Assembly (NCBI RefSeq): GCF_007845675.1
Contig: NZ_VOBR01000038.1
Span: forward strand, 1-64,000
Direction of reading: 5' to 3'
Origin: Lentzea tibetensis
GTDB taxonomy: Bacteria; Actinomycetota; Actinomycetes; Mycobacteriales; Pseudonocardiaceae
DNA: 64,000 nucleotides
The notes below the pieces were generated by a model that was not told where the DNA came from, searched no databases, and saw nothing but the letters and a program-made list of their open reading frames with translations. The translations under genes and the position numbers were made by a program. Of the stretch, positions 56,352 to 63,935 are shown piece after piece (within the stretch, counting starts at the first letter, position 1; each line of letters starts with the position of its first letter).

Positions 56352-57037
56352 TGCGCGTCCGCCGAGTAGCCGACGCCACGTACTGTCCGAATAGGACTGT
56401 CATCCCTGAGTTTCGCGCGCAGCTGGGCGATGTGCACGTCGACCGTGCGCGTGCCGAGAGCCGCGTAGCCCCACACCGACGACAGCAGCTGCTCCCGTGA
56501 GAACACCTGGCGCGGATGGCGCATCAGGTGCGCCAGCAGGTCGAACTCCGTCGACGTCAACGAGACCTCCGAACCCGCTGCCCACGAACGGCGCTGGCCG
56601 ACGTCCAGCCGCACCGCGCCCACCTCCAGGACGGACCCCGCGACCGGCCCGGAGGCGCGGCGCAGCACGGTGCGCACCCGCGCGGCCAGTTCGCGCGGGC
56701 TGAACGGCTTCGTGATGTAGTCGTCGGCGCCCAGCTCCAGGCCGAGCAGCCGGTCGACCTCGTCGTCGCGCGCCGTCACGAACAGCACGGGCGTCCAGTC
56801 GTCCGCCGCCCGCAGCGTGCGGCACACCTCGATGCCGTTCATGCCGGGCAGCCCGACGTCGAGGACGATCGCGACGGGCTTCAGCCTGCGGACCGCGGCC
56901 AGCGCCGCGGCCCCGTCGGACTCCAGGTGCACCCCGAACCCGTCCCGCTTCAGGTACAGCGAGACGAGCTCGGAGATCGCAGGCTCGTCCTCGACGACGA
57001 GCACCAGGCCACGTTCCACGAACGGAGATGCTGTCAC
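56348..57037 (-). CDS. OmpR-family response regulator
   Basis: 229 residues. Receiver domain with the phospho-acceptor Asp in VLDVGLPGMNGIEV and conserved Lys in ADDYITKPFSPREL; C-terminal OmpR/PhoB winged helix (WAAGSEVSLTSTEFDLLAHLMRHPRQVFSREQLLSSVWGY). GTG 57037 overlaps the lipoprotein stop (GTGA). It is the cognate regulator of the kinase; targets are unknown. Confidence 0.9.
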   Translation of the reverse strand: MTASPFVERGLVLVVEDEPAISELVSLYLKRDGFGVHLESDGAAALAAVRRLKPVAIVLDVGLPGMNGIEVCRTLRAADDWTPVLFVTARDDEVDRLLGLELGADDYITKPFSPRELAARVRTVLRRASGPVAGSVLEVGAVRLDVGQRRSWAAGSEVSLTSTEFDLLAHLMRHPRQVFSREQLLSSVWGYAALGTRTVDVHIAQLRAKLRDDSPIRTVRGVGYSADAQ

Positions 57038-57171
57038 GGCTGGTCGAGGTCCGCCTCGACGCTGTTCAGCGTGGTCTCGATGTCGTCGATGCCGCCCCCG
57101 GACGACGGCGACTCACCTCGGCAGCCCACGCACGCCAGCGCCACCGCCAGCACGACGGCGACGACGCGCAT
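57034..57171 (-). CDS. 45-residue lipoprotein-like peptide
   Basis: From ATG 57171 to TGA 57034. It has a 12-residue hydrophobic stretch after MRVV, and cysteines at 14 and 17; A-L-A-C or C-V-G-C would serve as a lipobox. The mature part is acidic (DDIETTLNSVEADLDQP). The start overlaps the upstream stop (ATGA) and the stop overlaps the response regulator start, so it is translated as part of a four-gene operon. Possible kinase accessory protein. Confidence 0.6.
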   Translation of the reverse strand: MRVVAVVLAVALACVGCRGESPSSGGGIDDIETTLNSVEADLDQP

Positions 57172-57554
57172 CACTTGCCGCCCAGGTAGCCGCAGTGCTC
57201 GGTCTTGAACTTGGCGAGCCGCTCCTTCGCCTTGTTCAGCTTGTCCAGGTGACCCTCACGCCACCCGGCCCGCGTGTCCAGGCGCTGCGCCTGTTCGGTG
57301 CGACCCGCGGTGCGCGCCTCCTCGGCGCGCTTCCTCAGGTTCTGCGTGGACCCGATGACCTCCGGACCGCCGTTGATCCGGTCGGTCAGCCGGGACACCC
57401 GTTCCTCCGCCCGCGGAATGCGCTGTTCACAGATCTTCTTGACCTGCTCCGAGCTCAGCGTGACGGGAGCGGGAGTGCTCTCGTCCGCGCTCGCCGTCCC
57501 GGCACCCAGCACTGCGAACCCGGCGACCAGTGCGCCAATCACCATGCGCTTCAT
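57171..57554 (-). CDS. secreted helical protein
   Basis: 127 residues. Signal peptide (KRMVIGALVAGFAVLGAGTASADE), then a charged coiled-coil-like domain (EERVSRLTDRI, NLRKRAEEARTAGRTEQAQRLDTRAGWREGHLDKLNKAKERL) with cysteines at about 41 and 121. ATG 57554 with GGAAGGGG upstream is better than TTG 57560. It is the first gene of the operon with the lipoprotein, response regulator and kinase, an arrangement that suggests a periplasmic modulator, similar in concept to CpxP, though not homologous. Confidence 0.6.
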   Translation of the reverse strand: MKRMVIGALVAGFAVLGAGTASADESTPAPVTLSSEQVKKICEQRIPRAEERVSRLTDRINGGPEVIGSTQNLRKRAEEARTAGRTEQAQRLDTRAGWREGHLDKLNKAKERLAKFKTEHCGYLGGK

Positions 57555-57648
57555 CGTCAACCCCTTCCGAGTAGGTGACGACTACTGTGGACGGCGCTGA
57601 TCAGGGCACTGTGGGGCGAATGTACGGGTTCTGCAAAGACCCGCGGAC

Positions 57649-58551
57649 CTATTCCTCGAACGGCTGCGGGTGGCGGCGGGCCAGCAGCTCCACGCCGCGC
57701 GACGCCGCGAGGTGCTCGACGGTCCGCATCCGGTCCCACGTCCGCTCGGACCGCAGTCCCTCCGCCGCGGTGACGGCCTGCGTCCCGATCGCGAGACCCT
57801 GGTCCACGTCACCGTCGACGAAGTGGCACGTCGCCAGCGAGATCAGGCAGAACGTCCAGCTGCGGGCCATCGTGGGCCCGAAGTTCTCGATCGCGCGGGT
57901 CAGCGCGGGGATGGCGTTGCGGGTGTCGCCGAGCTCCGCGTGCACGGTGCCGATCATGGCGGTCAGGTCGGTCTCGTCGTGGAACCGGGCCCAGTCCGGC
58001 GGGTGCGTGCGGTCGGCGCGGGCGAACTCGTCCTGCGCCTTGCCCAGCGCGCGGACGGCCTCCGCGGCGCGGCTCTGCCGGGCGTACGCCCACGCCTCGT
58101 TGGCGTACATGATGCTCGACGCCAGAGGGGAAAGCGCGCCCCGCTGGAAATAGGCGAGAGCGTCACCGGGGGCGCCGTGGTGCAGGTGCACGCGCCCGCG
58201 CCGGTAAACGATGTTCGTCGTCAATTCCTCGTCGTGCCGCGCGTATTCCAGTGCGCGGTCGAAATGGTGGTACGCGGCACCGACCTGGCCGCTGTCGAAC
58301 GACGTCCAGCCCGCCAGGTTGTGCAAGTCCGCGACCGCTGACAGCAACCGGTGGCGCACCGGCTCCGCGGCCTCGGCGGAGAGCAGCTGCTGTGCCCAGT
58401 AGATCCGCACGACCACCGCGTCTCGGCACACGCCGCCGCCGAACTGGTAGTCAACGGATCGCAGTGCCCGTGTCTGCGCCTCCAGTTGTTCGACGTCTGA
58501 CATACCGATGCGTGCGGAGTGCGGGGGAGGGAAGTACGCAGGATCAGCCAT
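57649..58551 (-). CDS. TPR protein, sensor-like half of an HTH-TPR regulator
   Basis: 300 residues, helical repeats throughout (VRHRLLSAVADLHNLAGWTSFDSGQVGAAYHHFDRALEYARHDE; SSIMYANEAWAYARQSRAAEAVRALGKAQDEF; AIPALTRAIENFGP). The LAGW-T-S-F-D-S-G segment matches the TPR half of the HTH-TPR regulators in the integrative element (LAGW-x-x-LD-x-G), but there is no N-terminal DNA-binding domain. ATG 58551 is preferred. A hairpin (58625-58645) lies upstream. The partner is unknown. Confidence 0.65.
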   Translation of the reverse strand: MADPAYFPPPHSARIGMSDVEQLEAQTRALRSVDYQFGGGVCRDAVVVRIYWAQQLLSAEAAEPVRHRLLSAVADLHNLAGWTSFDSGQVGAAYHHFDRALEYARHDEELTTNIVYRRGRVHLHHGAPGDALAYFQRGALSPLASSIMYANEAWAYARQSRAAEAVRALGKAQDEFARADRTHPPDWARFHDETDLTAMIGTVHAELGDTRNAIPALTRAIENFGPTMARSWTFCLISLATCHFVDGDVDQGLAIGTQAVTAAEGLRSERTWDRMRTVEHLAASRGVELLARRHPQPFEE

Positions 58552-58624
58552 GTGGAATACCTCTGCGCCGAGCCGTCGATTGGAGCGTAAGCCCCCGCAC
58601 CGATGCGTGGGAAGCACGTTCTCC

Positions 58625-58645
58625 GCCACCTGGAATTCAGGTGGC
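58625..58645. promoter_or_regulatory. GCCACCTG/CAGGTGGC inverted repeat
   Basis: 8-bp arms with a 5-nt centre, between the divergent TPR gene and the zinc-binding protein gene. Operator-like; no evidence of the binding protein. Confidence 0.4.
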
Positions 58646-58708
58646 ACGCGGTTAAACAGGTATTAATGCGGGTATCCCCGACGTCACCCCGTAAGAGAGT
58701 GTTCGGAC

Positions 58709-59089
58709 ATGTCCCGACGAAGGCATCTCCGGTTGGTCACCTCGGATGAGGTCGTCGATTCCACCGTGGTCGCCGTGCTGGCCGCGGAGGATCTGGCCGA
58801 GGAGCTCGGACTCGATCCCCACGCTCGCGTCACCTGTTCGCTGCACCGCTGCTGGTTGCACCAGTGCGTGTCCGCACCCGACCACGTCATCGCCGTCACC
58901 GGTCACCGGTGGTGCCGGTCGTGCGCGCGGTCGCTCGAGGTCGTGGTCGGCGACGTCTCGATCGAGCTGTACTGCCCCAGTTGCGGGAGCGCCGCCGACA
59001 CGGTGGCGAACCGCCAGCTGGTGCGGGCCTGCCGCACCAGCATCGCCGCTATGAACGGCGTGGCCGCCTTGCCGTTGTGCGCACCTTGA
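58709..59089 (+). CDS. small zinc-binding hypothetical protein
   Basis: 126 residues. Three Cys pairs: CSLHRCWLHQC, HRWCRSCAR and YCPSCG, giving at least one treble-clef or zinc-ribbon site. The N-terminus (SRRRHLRLVTSDEVVDSTVVAVLAAEDLAEELGLD) is basic then acidic-helical. It is convergent with the STAS protein gene with a 3-bp gap. Family not recognised; a DNA- or RNA-binding role is possible. Confidence 0.5.
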   Translation: MSRRRHLRLVTSDEVVDSTVVAVLAAEDLAEELGLDPHARVTCSLHRCWLHQCVSAPDHVIAVTGHRWCRSCARSLEVVVGDVSIELYCPSCGSAADTVANRQLVRACRTSIAAMNGVAALPLCAP

Positions 59090-59092
59090 CCG

Positions 59093-59872
59093 TCAGGCTT
59101 GGTGGGTGAAGACGGCGGCCTCCGGGAAATAGCTCGGGGGCCGCTGGCTGTCCACCGGCACGTCGAGCACGGTCCAGATGACGTGCCTGCCGCCGCCCGC
59201 CGGCGTCTCGCCCATGGTGAAGTTGCACACCGCGATGGACGCGACGTTGCGGCGCATCGTGTTCCACTGCCGCAGGTCGAGTCGCGAGTACGTGCGCACC
59301 GCGACGGACATCTTGTCGCCGCGCATCCGCAGCAGCAGCGACACCGGCTGCTTGTCCTCGATGTGGCTCACCAGCTCCACCGCCACCTGCGGCGCGACGT
59401 CCAGCAGCGACTGCACGCCCCAGCGTTCGCACGCTCGCTCGGTGATGCGCTCCGCGACGTGCGGCTGGCAGCGGCACGTGGGCAGCGCGGCGTCGACGCG
59501 GTCCTCCTGGCGCAGCCGCACGACCGCGGCGAGCGCGGCCTGGGTGCTGGAGTAGCACGGGATGTGCCGCGGGAGGCCGCGTGCCTCCAGGGTGGACCGC
59601 AGCTGGTGGTCCGACACGACGAGCATCAGCGGGATGCCGGGCCAGCGTGCGGCGGACAGCCACACGACGTCGAAAACCACGAGCAGGGCGGGGGATTCGG
59701 CGATCAGGTCGTCGAGCTCGACCACCACGCCCACGAGCTCCCTCGTGGCGCAGTCCAGCAGCACGTCCTGCACCCGCAGGTAGGTCGACCAGTCGAGCCG
59801 CCCGTTGAGGCGGACGACCAGCACCCCGTTCTGCTCTCTGATGTCGATGCTCAGCCTGTCGTCGTTCCCCAT
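59093..59872 (-). CDS. STAS domain fused to a HATPase-like domain
   Basis: 259 residues. N-terminal STAS (anti-anti-sigma) fold: RLSIDIREQNGVLVVRLNGRLDWSTYLRVQDVLLDC, VVVELDDLIAESPALLVVFDVVW, LMLVVSDHQLRSTLEARGL. The usual phospho-Ser site is replaced by ESPALL, which still has a Ser. After a Cys-rich link (TCRCQPHVAERI) a second domain (LLDVAPQVAVELVSHIEDKQPVSLLLRMRGDKMSVAVRTY) resembles an RsbW-type HATPase but without N-box glycines. ATG 59872 has GGAGGG upstream. Divergent from the LuxR regulator gene. Confidence 0.6.
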   Translation of the reverse strand: MGNDDRLSIDIREQNGVLVVRLNGRLDWSTYLRVQDVLLDCATRELVGVVVELDDLIAESPALLVVFDVVWLSAARWPGIPLMLVVSDHQLRSTLEARGLPRHIPCYSSTQAALAAVVRLRQEDRVDAALPTCRCQPHVAERITERACERWGVQSLLDVAPQVAVELVSHIEDKQPVSLLLRMRGDKMSVAVRTYSRLDLRQWNTMRRNVASIAVCNFTMGETPAGGGRHVIWTVLDVPVDSQRPPSYFPEAAVFTHQA

Positions 59873-59977
59873 GATCCCTCCAGCCCACTGCACTCCAGGG
59901 CAGGCTCCTGTTTCAGCGCACGAGACGACTAGGGGGTAACTACCCGTGTTTCGGGTTAGTCGGTACGGGGGACCGCG

Positions 59978-60007
59978 TTGCCCCAGCTCGCCGGACGCCC
60001 ATAGGGT
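59978..60007 (+). promoter_or_regulatory. promoter of the NB-ARC/LuxR regulator, leaderless
   Basis: TTGCCC (59978-59983), 18-nt spacer, TAGGGT (60002-60007), then 6 nt to GTG 60014. All parts are at normal distances, and the transcript would begin at the start codon. Confidence 0.6.
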
Positions 60008-60013
60008 TCGGCT

Positions 60014-62332
60014 GTGGGTGCTGCGGTGATGCCTGGGCGCAAGGGCAATTTGCCTGCTGACGCAACTAGTTTCGTCGGCCGCAAGCACGACCTGTCCGAG
60101 GTCAAGCGGTTGCTGTCCGAATCGCGCTTGGTCACTCTGACAGGTGTCGGCGGTGTCGGGAAGACCCGCCTGGCCGTGCGCGCGGCCGCCGAACTGAGGC
60201 GAGCCTTTCCTGACGGCGTCTGGCTGATCGAGGTCGCGGACGTCACCGATCCCGACCTCATCGTGCACACCGTGCTGGAGTCGCTGGGCGTCCACGATGA
60301 CACGGGTCGCAACCACCGGACCGTCCTCGTCGAACACCTGCGTGACCGTCAGCTCCTCATGGTGCTGGACAACTGCGAGCACCTCGTCGAGGCGTGCGCG
60401 GAGATCGTGGACTCGCTCCTGCGCTCGGTGCCGGGACTTCGCGTGCTCGCCACGAGCAGGGAACGACTGGGCATCGCGGCCGAGCACCTCTGGCAGGTCG
60501 CGCCGTTGCCGCTGCCGGACCCGCACCTCCCGCTGCCCAACGGCGCGGCCTCGATCTACCCGGCGCTGACGCTCTTCGCCGACCGCGCGGGCGCCGTCGA
60601 GCCGGACTTCGCGGTGACGCCGCACAACCAGGACAAGGTCGCACAGGTGTGCCACCTGCTCGGTGGCATCCCGCTCGCGATCGAGCTCGCGGCGGTCCGG
60701 TTGCGCGTGCTGACGCTCGACCTGCTCGTGTCCAGATTGGACGACACCTACCGCGTGCTCGCGGCGGGCAAGCGCGGCGGCATCGCGCGGCACCAGACGT
60801 TGCAGGCGGCGGTGGACTGGAGCTATCGCCTGTGCACCATGCAGGAACAGACGCTCTGGGCGCGCACGTCGGTGTTCTCCGGCACGTTCGACCTCGGTGC
60901 CGCGCAGGACGTGTGCAGCGGCGGCGACGTGCGGCCCGACGACGTGCTGGAGCTGCTCGTCGGACTGGTCGACAAGTCGGTGGTGGTGCGCGAGCAGAAC
61001 GACGATCAGACCCGGTTCCGGTTGCTGGAGCCGCTGCGCCAGTACGGCAGGGAGAAGCTGCGCGCGGCGGGCTGGGAGCACGATGTGCGTGTGCGCCACC
61101 GTGACCACTACGTCGAGGTCGCCGAGCGCAGCGAGCGGGACTGGTTCGGCCCGGCGCAGGCGGAGATCTTCGCGCACACCCGGCTCGAGCACCCGAATCT
61201 GCGGTCCGCGCTGGACTTCTGCTTCTCCGCCGACGACCCGCTCGTCGGCGCGCACCTCGCGGGCACGCTGTCGTACTACTGGGCGGGCTGCGGAGTGCTC
61301 GGCGAAGGCCGCCACTGGCTCGACCGGGCGCTCGCGCTCGCGGTCGAACCTGGCCCGCAGCGCGCGAAGGTGTTGTGGGTCAACGGGTACGTGGCGACAC
61401 TGCAGGGCGACCTCGTCGCCGCCGTCCGGATGCTCGACGAGTGCCGCCAGTACGCACTCGCGGTGGGCGACGAAGCGGCGCTCGCCTACTCGACGCACCG
61501 GATGGCGTGCACCCACCTGATCGGCGACGACCTCGACGTCGCGGTCGAGCTGTTCAAGGAGTCCCGCGTCCGGTACTGGTGTCTCGGGATCGTCAACAGC
61601 CACACCATGCTCGCCGCCGTCGAACTCGGCATCGCCGCGATGTTCCTGAGCGACTTCCCGTGGGCCGAGGCGTTGTGCGAGGAGGCCCGCGCGATCGGTG
61701 AGGAGCACGGCGAGCACTGGGCCTACGCCTACGCCATCTACGTGCTCTCGTTCTGCGCGTGGGCGCGCGGCGAGGTCGAGAAGGCCGACGCGCTCGGCCG
61801 CGAGTGCCTGCGCCTCAAGCGGACGTTCAACGACCTGCTCGGCCTCGTGCTCGGCATGGAGCTGCTCGCGTGGATCGCCGCCTCGCAGGGCGACGCCACC
61901 CGCGCGGCCACGCTGCTCGGTGCCACGAACGAGATCTGGCAGTCGGTCGGTTATCCCATGTTCGGCTCGCGCTACTTCGGCGCACCGCACGGCGAGTGCG
62001 AGACCGCCGCGTTCAACGCGCTCGGCGAGCTCGCTTTCCGCGCGGCTTTCCGCGCGGGCATGGACCTCGGGCTCGAAGACGCCATCTCGTACGCGATCGG
62101 GGACGAGCGGGCGGCACCGGAGCTCGCACCGGTCAGGGACGGGACTCCGTTGACGCGGCGGGAGCAGCAGGTCGCCGACCTCATCGCCGACGGCATGTCC
62201 AACAAGGAGATCGCGGCTCAGCTGGTGATCGCTCGGCGGACCGCTGAGGGGCACGTGGAGCGGATTCTGCAGAAGCTCGGGTTCACTTCGCGGACGCAGA
62301 TCGCCACGTGGGTGACTGAGCGGCGGAACTAG
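60014..62332 (+). CDS. NB-ARC/AAA-type ATPase with LuxR C-terminal HTH
   Basis: 772 residues. After FVGRKHDLSEVKRLL a P-loop (LTGVGGVGKTRLAVRA), a Walker B (LLMVLDNCEHL), the GLPLA-like GIPLAIELAAVRL and a winged helix follow. A TPR-like helical region fills about 350-690, and a LuxR HTH (LTRREQQVADLIADGMSNKEIAAQLVIARRTAEGHVERILQKLGF) ends the protein. This is a LAL/STAND-type activator, switched by ligand binding in the helical domain. GTG 60014 fits the leaderless promoter. Divergent from the STAS protein gene, which may be a partner. Confidence 0.88.
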   Translation: MGAAVMPGRKGNLPADATSFVGRKHDLSEVKRLLSESRLVTLTGVGGVGKTRLAVRAAAELRRAFPDGVWLIEVADVTDPDLIVHTVLESLGVHDDTGRNHRTVLVEHLRDRQLLMVLDNCEHLVEACAEIVDSLLRSVPGLRVLATSRERLGIAAEHLWQVAPLPLPDPHLPLPNGAASIYPALTLFADRAGAVEPDFAVTPHNQDKVAQVCHLLGGIPLAIELAAVRLRVLTLDLLVSRLDDTYRVLAAGKRGGIARHQTLQAAVDWSYRLCTMQEQTLWARTSVFSGTFDLGAAQDVCSGGDVRPDDVLELLVGLVDKSVVVREQNDDQTRFRLLEPLRQYGREKLRAAGWEHDVRVRHRDHYVEVAERSERDWFGPAQAEIFAHTRLEHPNLRSALDFCFSADDPLVGAHLAGTLSYYWAGCGVLGEGRHWLDRALALAVEPGPQRAKVLWVNGYVATLQGDLVAAVRMLDECRQYALAVGDEAALAYSTHRMACTHLIGDDLDVAVELFKESRVRYWCLGIVNSHTMLAAVELGIAAMFLSDFPWAEALCEEARAIGEEHGEHWAYAYAIYVLSFCAWARGEVEKADALGRECLRLKRTFNDLLGLVLGMELLAWIAASQGDATRAATLLGATNEIWQSVGYPMFGSRYFGAPHGECETAAFNALGELAFRAAFRAGMDLGLEDAISYAIGDERAAPELAPVRDGTPLTRREQQVADLIADGMSNKEIAAQLVIARRTAEGHVERILQKLGFTSRTQIATWVTERRN

Positions 62333-62473
62333 CGGGCTGAGGTCGAGCGGTGAGGCTTGCGGGCTGAGGCTGAGCGGTGACGCTTGTGGGCCGAGGCTGA
62401 GCGGTGAAGCTTGCGCGCCGAGATCGAGCGTTGAAACTTGCACGCCGTAGCCGAACGGCGGAACTTGCACGTC
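62312..62473. repeat. 27-bp tandem repeat copying the 3' end of the LuxR gene
   Basis: Six units of 27 bp: the first, 62312-62338, includes the last codons and the TAG stop of the regulator; the others begin at 62339, 62366, 62393, 62420 and 62447. Units share the pattern GAGSYCGAGCGGTGARRCTTGC. Later units diverge progressively. All copies after the first are outside the coding region. Confidence 0.7.
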
Positions 62474-62625
62474 GGGTTCAGGGCTGACTTGCCTTCACGG
62501 TCAGGGATTGTCGGTGTGCACTGGGAGAATCAAATCAGGGGTTCCCTTGGCGGGGACGCCTGCGTGAGCACTGCCTGGCCTCTGGCACGGCCTCGGCCCT
62601 GCGCGCGGCCTCGCCCCCTGCGCGC

Positions 62626-62715
62626 GGCTGGCCCTGACACGGCTGGCCCTGACACGGCTGGCCCTGACACGGCTGGCCCTGACACGGCTGGCCCTGACAC
62701 GGCTGGCCCTGACAC
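62626..62715. repeat. six perfect 15-bp tandem repeats
   Basis: GGCTGGCCCTGACAC repeated six times without a change, surrounded by degenerate versions (62570-62625, 62716-62830) including two copies of a CACGGCCTCG...GCGCGCGGCC block. Non-coding region of 498 bp between the LuxR gene and the LCP gene. Likely slippage product. Confidence 0.8.
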
Positions 62716-62830
62716 GGCTGACCTCTGAGCACGGCCTGGCCACTGGCTCCTGGCACCGACTGGCCCTGGCATGGCTGGTCCGTGGCACGGCCTCGCCCCC
62801 TGCGCGCGGCCTCGCCCTGCACGCAGCCAG

Positions 62831-63907
62831 CTAGTCCACGCAGGGAATGCCGGGCGGAGGCTGCGGCTGCACAGCGGCCGGCGCGGTCAGATCGGACACC
62901 GCCGCCTGCACCCGCCGCTCATCCACCCGGTTCACGCTCTGCCCGTCCACCACGGCCCCGCCCTCGACGGGCAACGTGTGGAACCGCACCTCGGAGGGCA
63001 GGTGCTCGGCCAGCCCGACGAGATCGAGCCCGTCGGACAGCACGACGTCCTCCTTGGCCACGTCGATCAACGCCCGCACAGCCACCACGTCAGCGCTCTT
63101 GAGACGAGAAACCAGGTAAGCCAGGAACGCCTGCGCCCGCCGCGTCCGGTCGAGATCGCCGTTGGCGAGCCCGTGCCGCTGCCGCACGAACGACAGGGCC
63201 TGCGGCGCGTTCAACTGCTGCGGCCCGGCCTGGAAGTCGGCCCCGGACATGTCGTCACGGGTGGCCCGGTTCAGGCACACGTCGACCCCGCCGAGCTTGG
63301 TGGCGATGTGGAAGAACCCGACGAGGCTGATCTCGACCAGGTGGTCGATCGGCACGTTCAGGAACGCCGACACGGTCAGCACCTGCGCCCGCCGCCCGGC
63401 CTCGCGCCCGGCCCGCTCGAGCACCCGCGCGTCGTCCTCACCGGACGAACGCAGCCTGCGCTCCTCGAGCTCCTTGGCCCGCCCGTAGGCCTCCTTGATC
63501 TTGCCGGTCTGCGGCCCCGACGGGACACCGGACAGCGTGACGAGGTTGTCGCGCGGCACGGACATCGCGACCGCCGCCGACCCGTCGCGCGGGATGTGCA
63601 GCAGGATCAACGTGTTCGCGTTGTAGCCGCCGCGGTCGCTCTCGCCGGCGCGCATGCGTTGCAGCAGGTCGTCAGGCAGCGGCTGGCCCTGCAGGTCGAG
63701 CCGCGTGGTCAGGCCCATGATCAGGATGTTGACCGCGTTCTGGGACTTCGGCGCATCCGGCGCAATGGCGTACGACCGTTCGACGCCCGCCTCGAGCTCC
63801 GACACGGTCGACCACGCGACGCCGGACACCGCCAGCAGCGCGGCACACATGACGATCCACAAAGCACGGACGAGCACCAGCCCGTGACGACGCGCACGTC
63901 GGCGCAT
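62831..63907 (-). CDS. LytR-CpsA-Psr (LCP) family cell-wall ligase
   Basis: 358 residues. One N-terminal transmembrane helix (GLVLVRALWIVMCAALLAVSGVAW) and an extracytoplasmic LCP domain: NILIMGLTTR, RGGYNANTLILLHIPRDGSAAVAMSVPRDNLV, the LVEISLVGFFHIATKLGGVDVCLN helix and the LNAPQALSFVRQRHG motif with the catalytic Arg. LCP enzymes attach secondary polymers to peptidoglycan from polyprenyl carriers, the product of uppS. ATG 63907 has GGGGGAG upstream; the first ATG of the frame is weaker. Promoter -10 TAGAAT on this strand. Confidence 0.87.
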   Translation of the reverse strand: MRRRARRHGLVLVRALWIVMCAALLAVSGVAWSTVSELEAGVERSYAIAPDAPKSQNAVNILIMGLTTRLDLQGQPLPDDLLQRMRAGESDRGGYNANTLILLHIPRDGSAAVAMSVPRDNLVTLSGVPSGPQTGKIKEAYGRAKELEERRLRSSGEDDARVLERAGREAGRRAQVLTVSAFLNVPIDHLVEISLVGFFHIATKLGGVDVCLNRATRDDMSGADFQAGPQQLNAPQALSFVRQRHGLANGDLDRTRRAQAFLAYLVSRLKSADVVAVRALIDVAKEDVVLSDGLDLVGLAEHLPSEVRFHTLPVEGGAVVDGQSVNRVDERRVQAAVSDLTAPAAVQPQPPPGIPCVD

Positions 63908-63928
63908 TGCTCCCCCACCCCCTGGCAT

Positions 63929-63934
63929 ATTCTA
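63929..63934 (-). promoter_or_regulatory. -10 TAGAAT for the LCP gene
   Basis: TAGAAT on the minus strand, 21 bp before ATG 63907, a good match to the TANNNT consensus. Read from the other strand it overlaps TATTCT, which could serve the divergent partial gene. Confidence 0.5.
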
Positions 63935-63935
63935 G

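Noticed and set aside
59093-62470. 1125-residue open frame on the minus strand
   Set aside because: Only the part up to 59872 has domain structure and a ribosome binding site; the rest is the antisense of the LuxR regulator and is Arg/His/Val-rich low-complexity sequence typical of GC-rich shadow frames.
62626-62715. Possible CRISPR or iteron origin
   Set aside because: Units are directly adjacent without spacers and no replication gene is nearby.
62535-62822. Frames of repeated GQPCQ units
   Set aside because: Produced by the perfect 15-bp repeats; open in several frames on the strand and without start signals.
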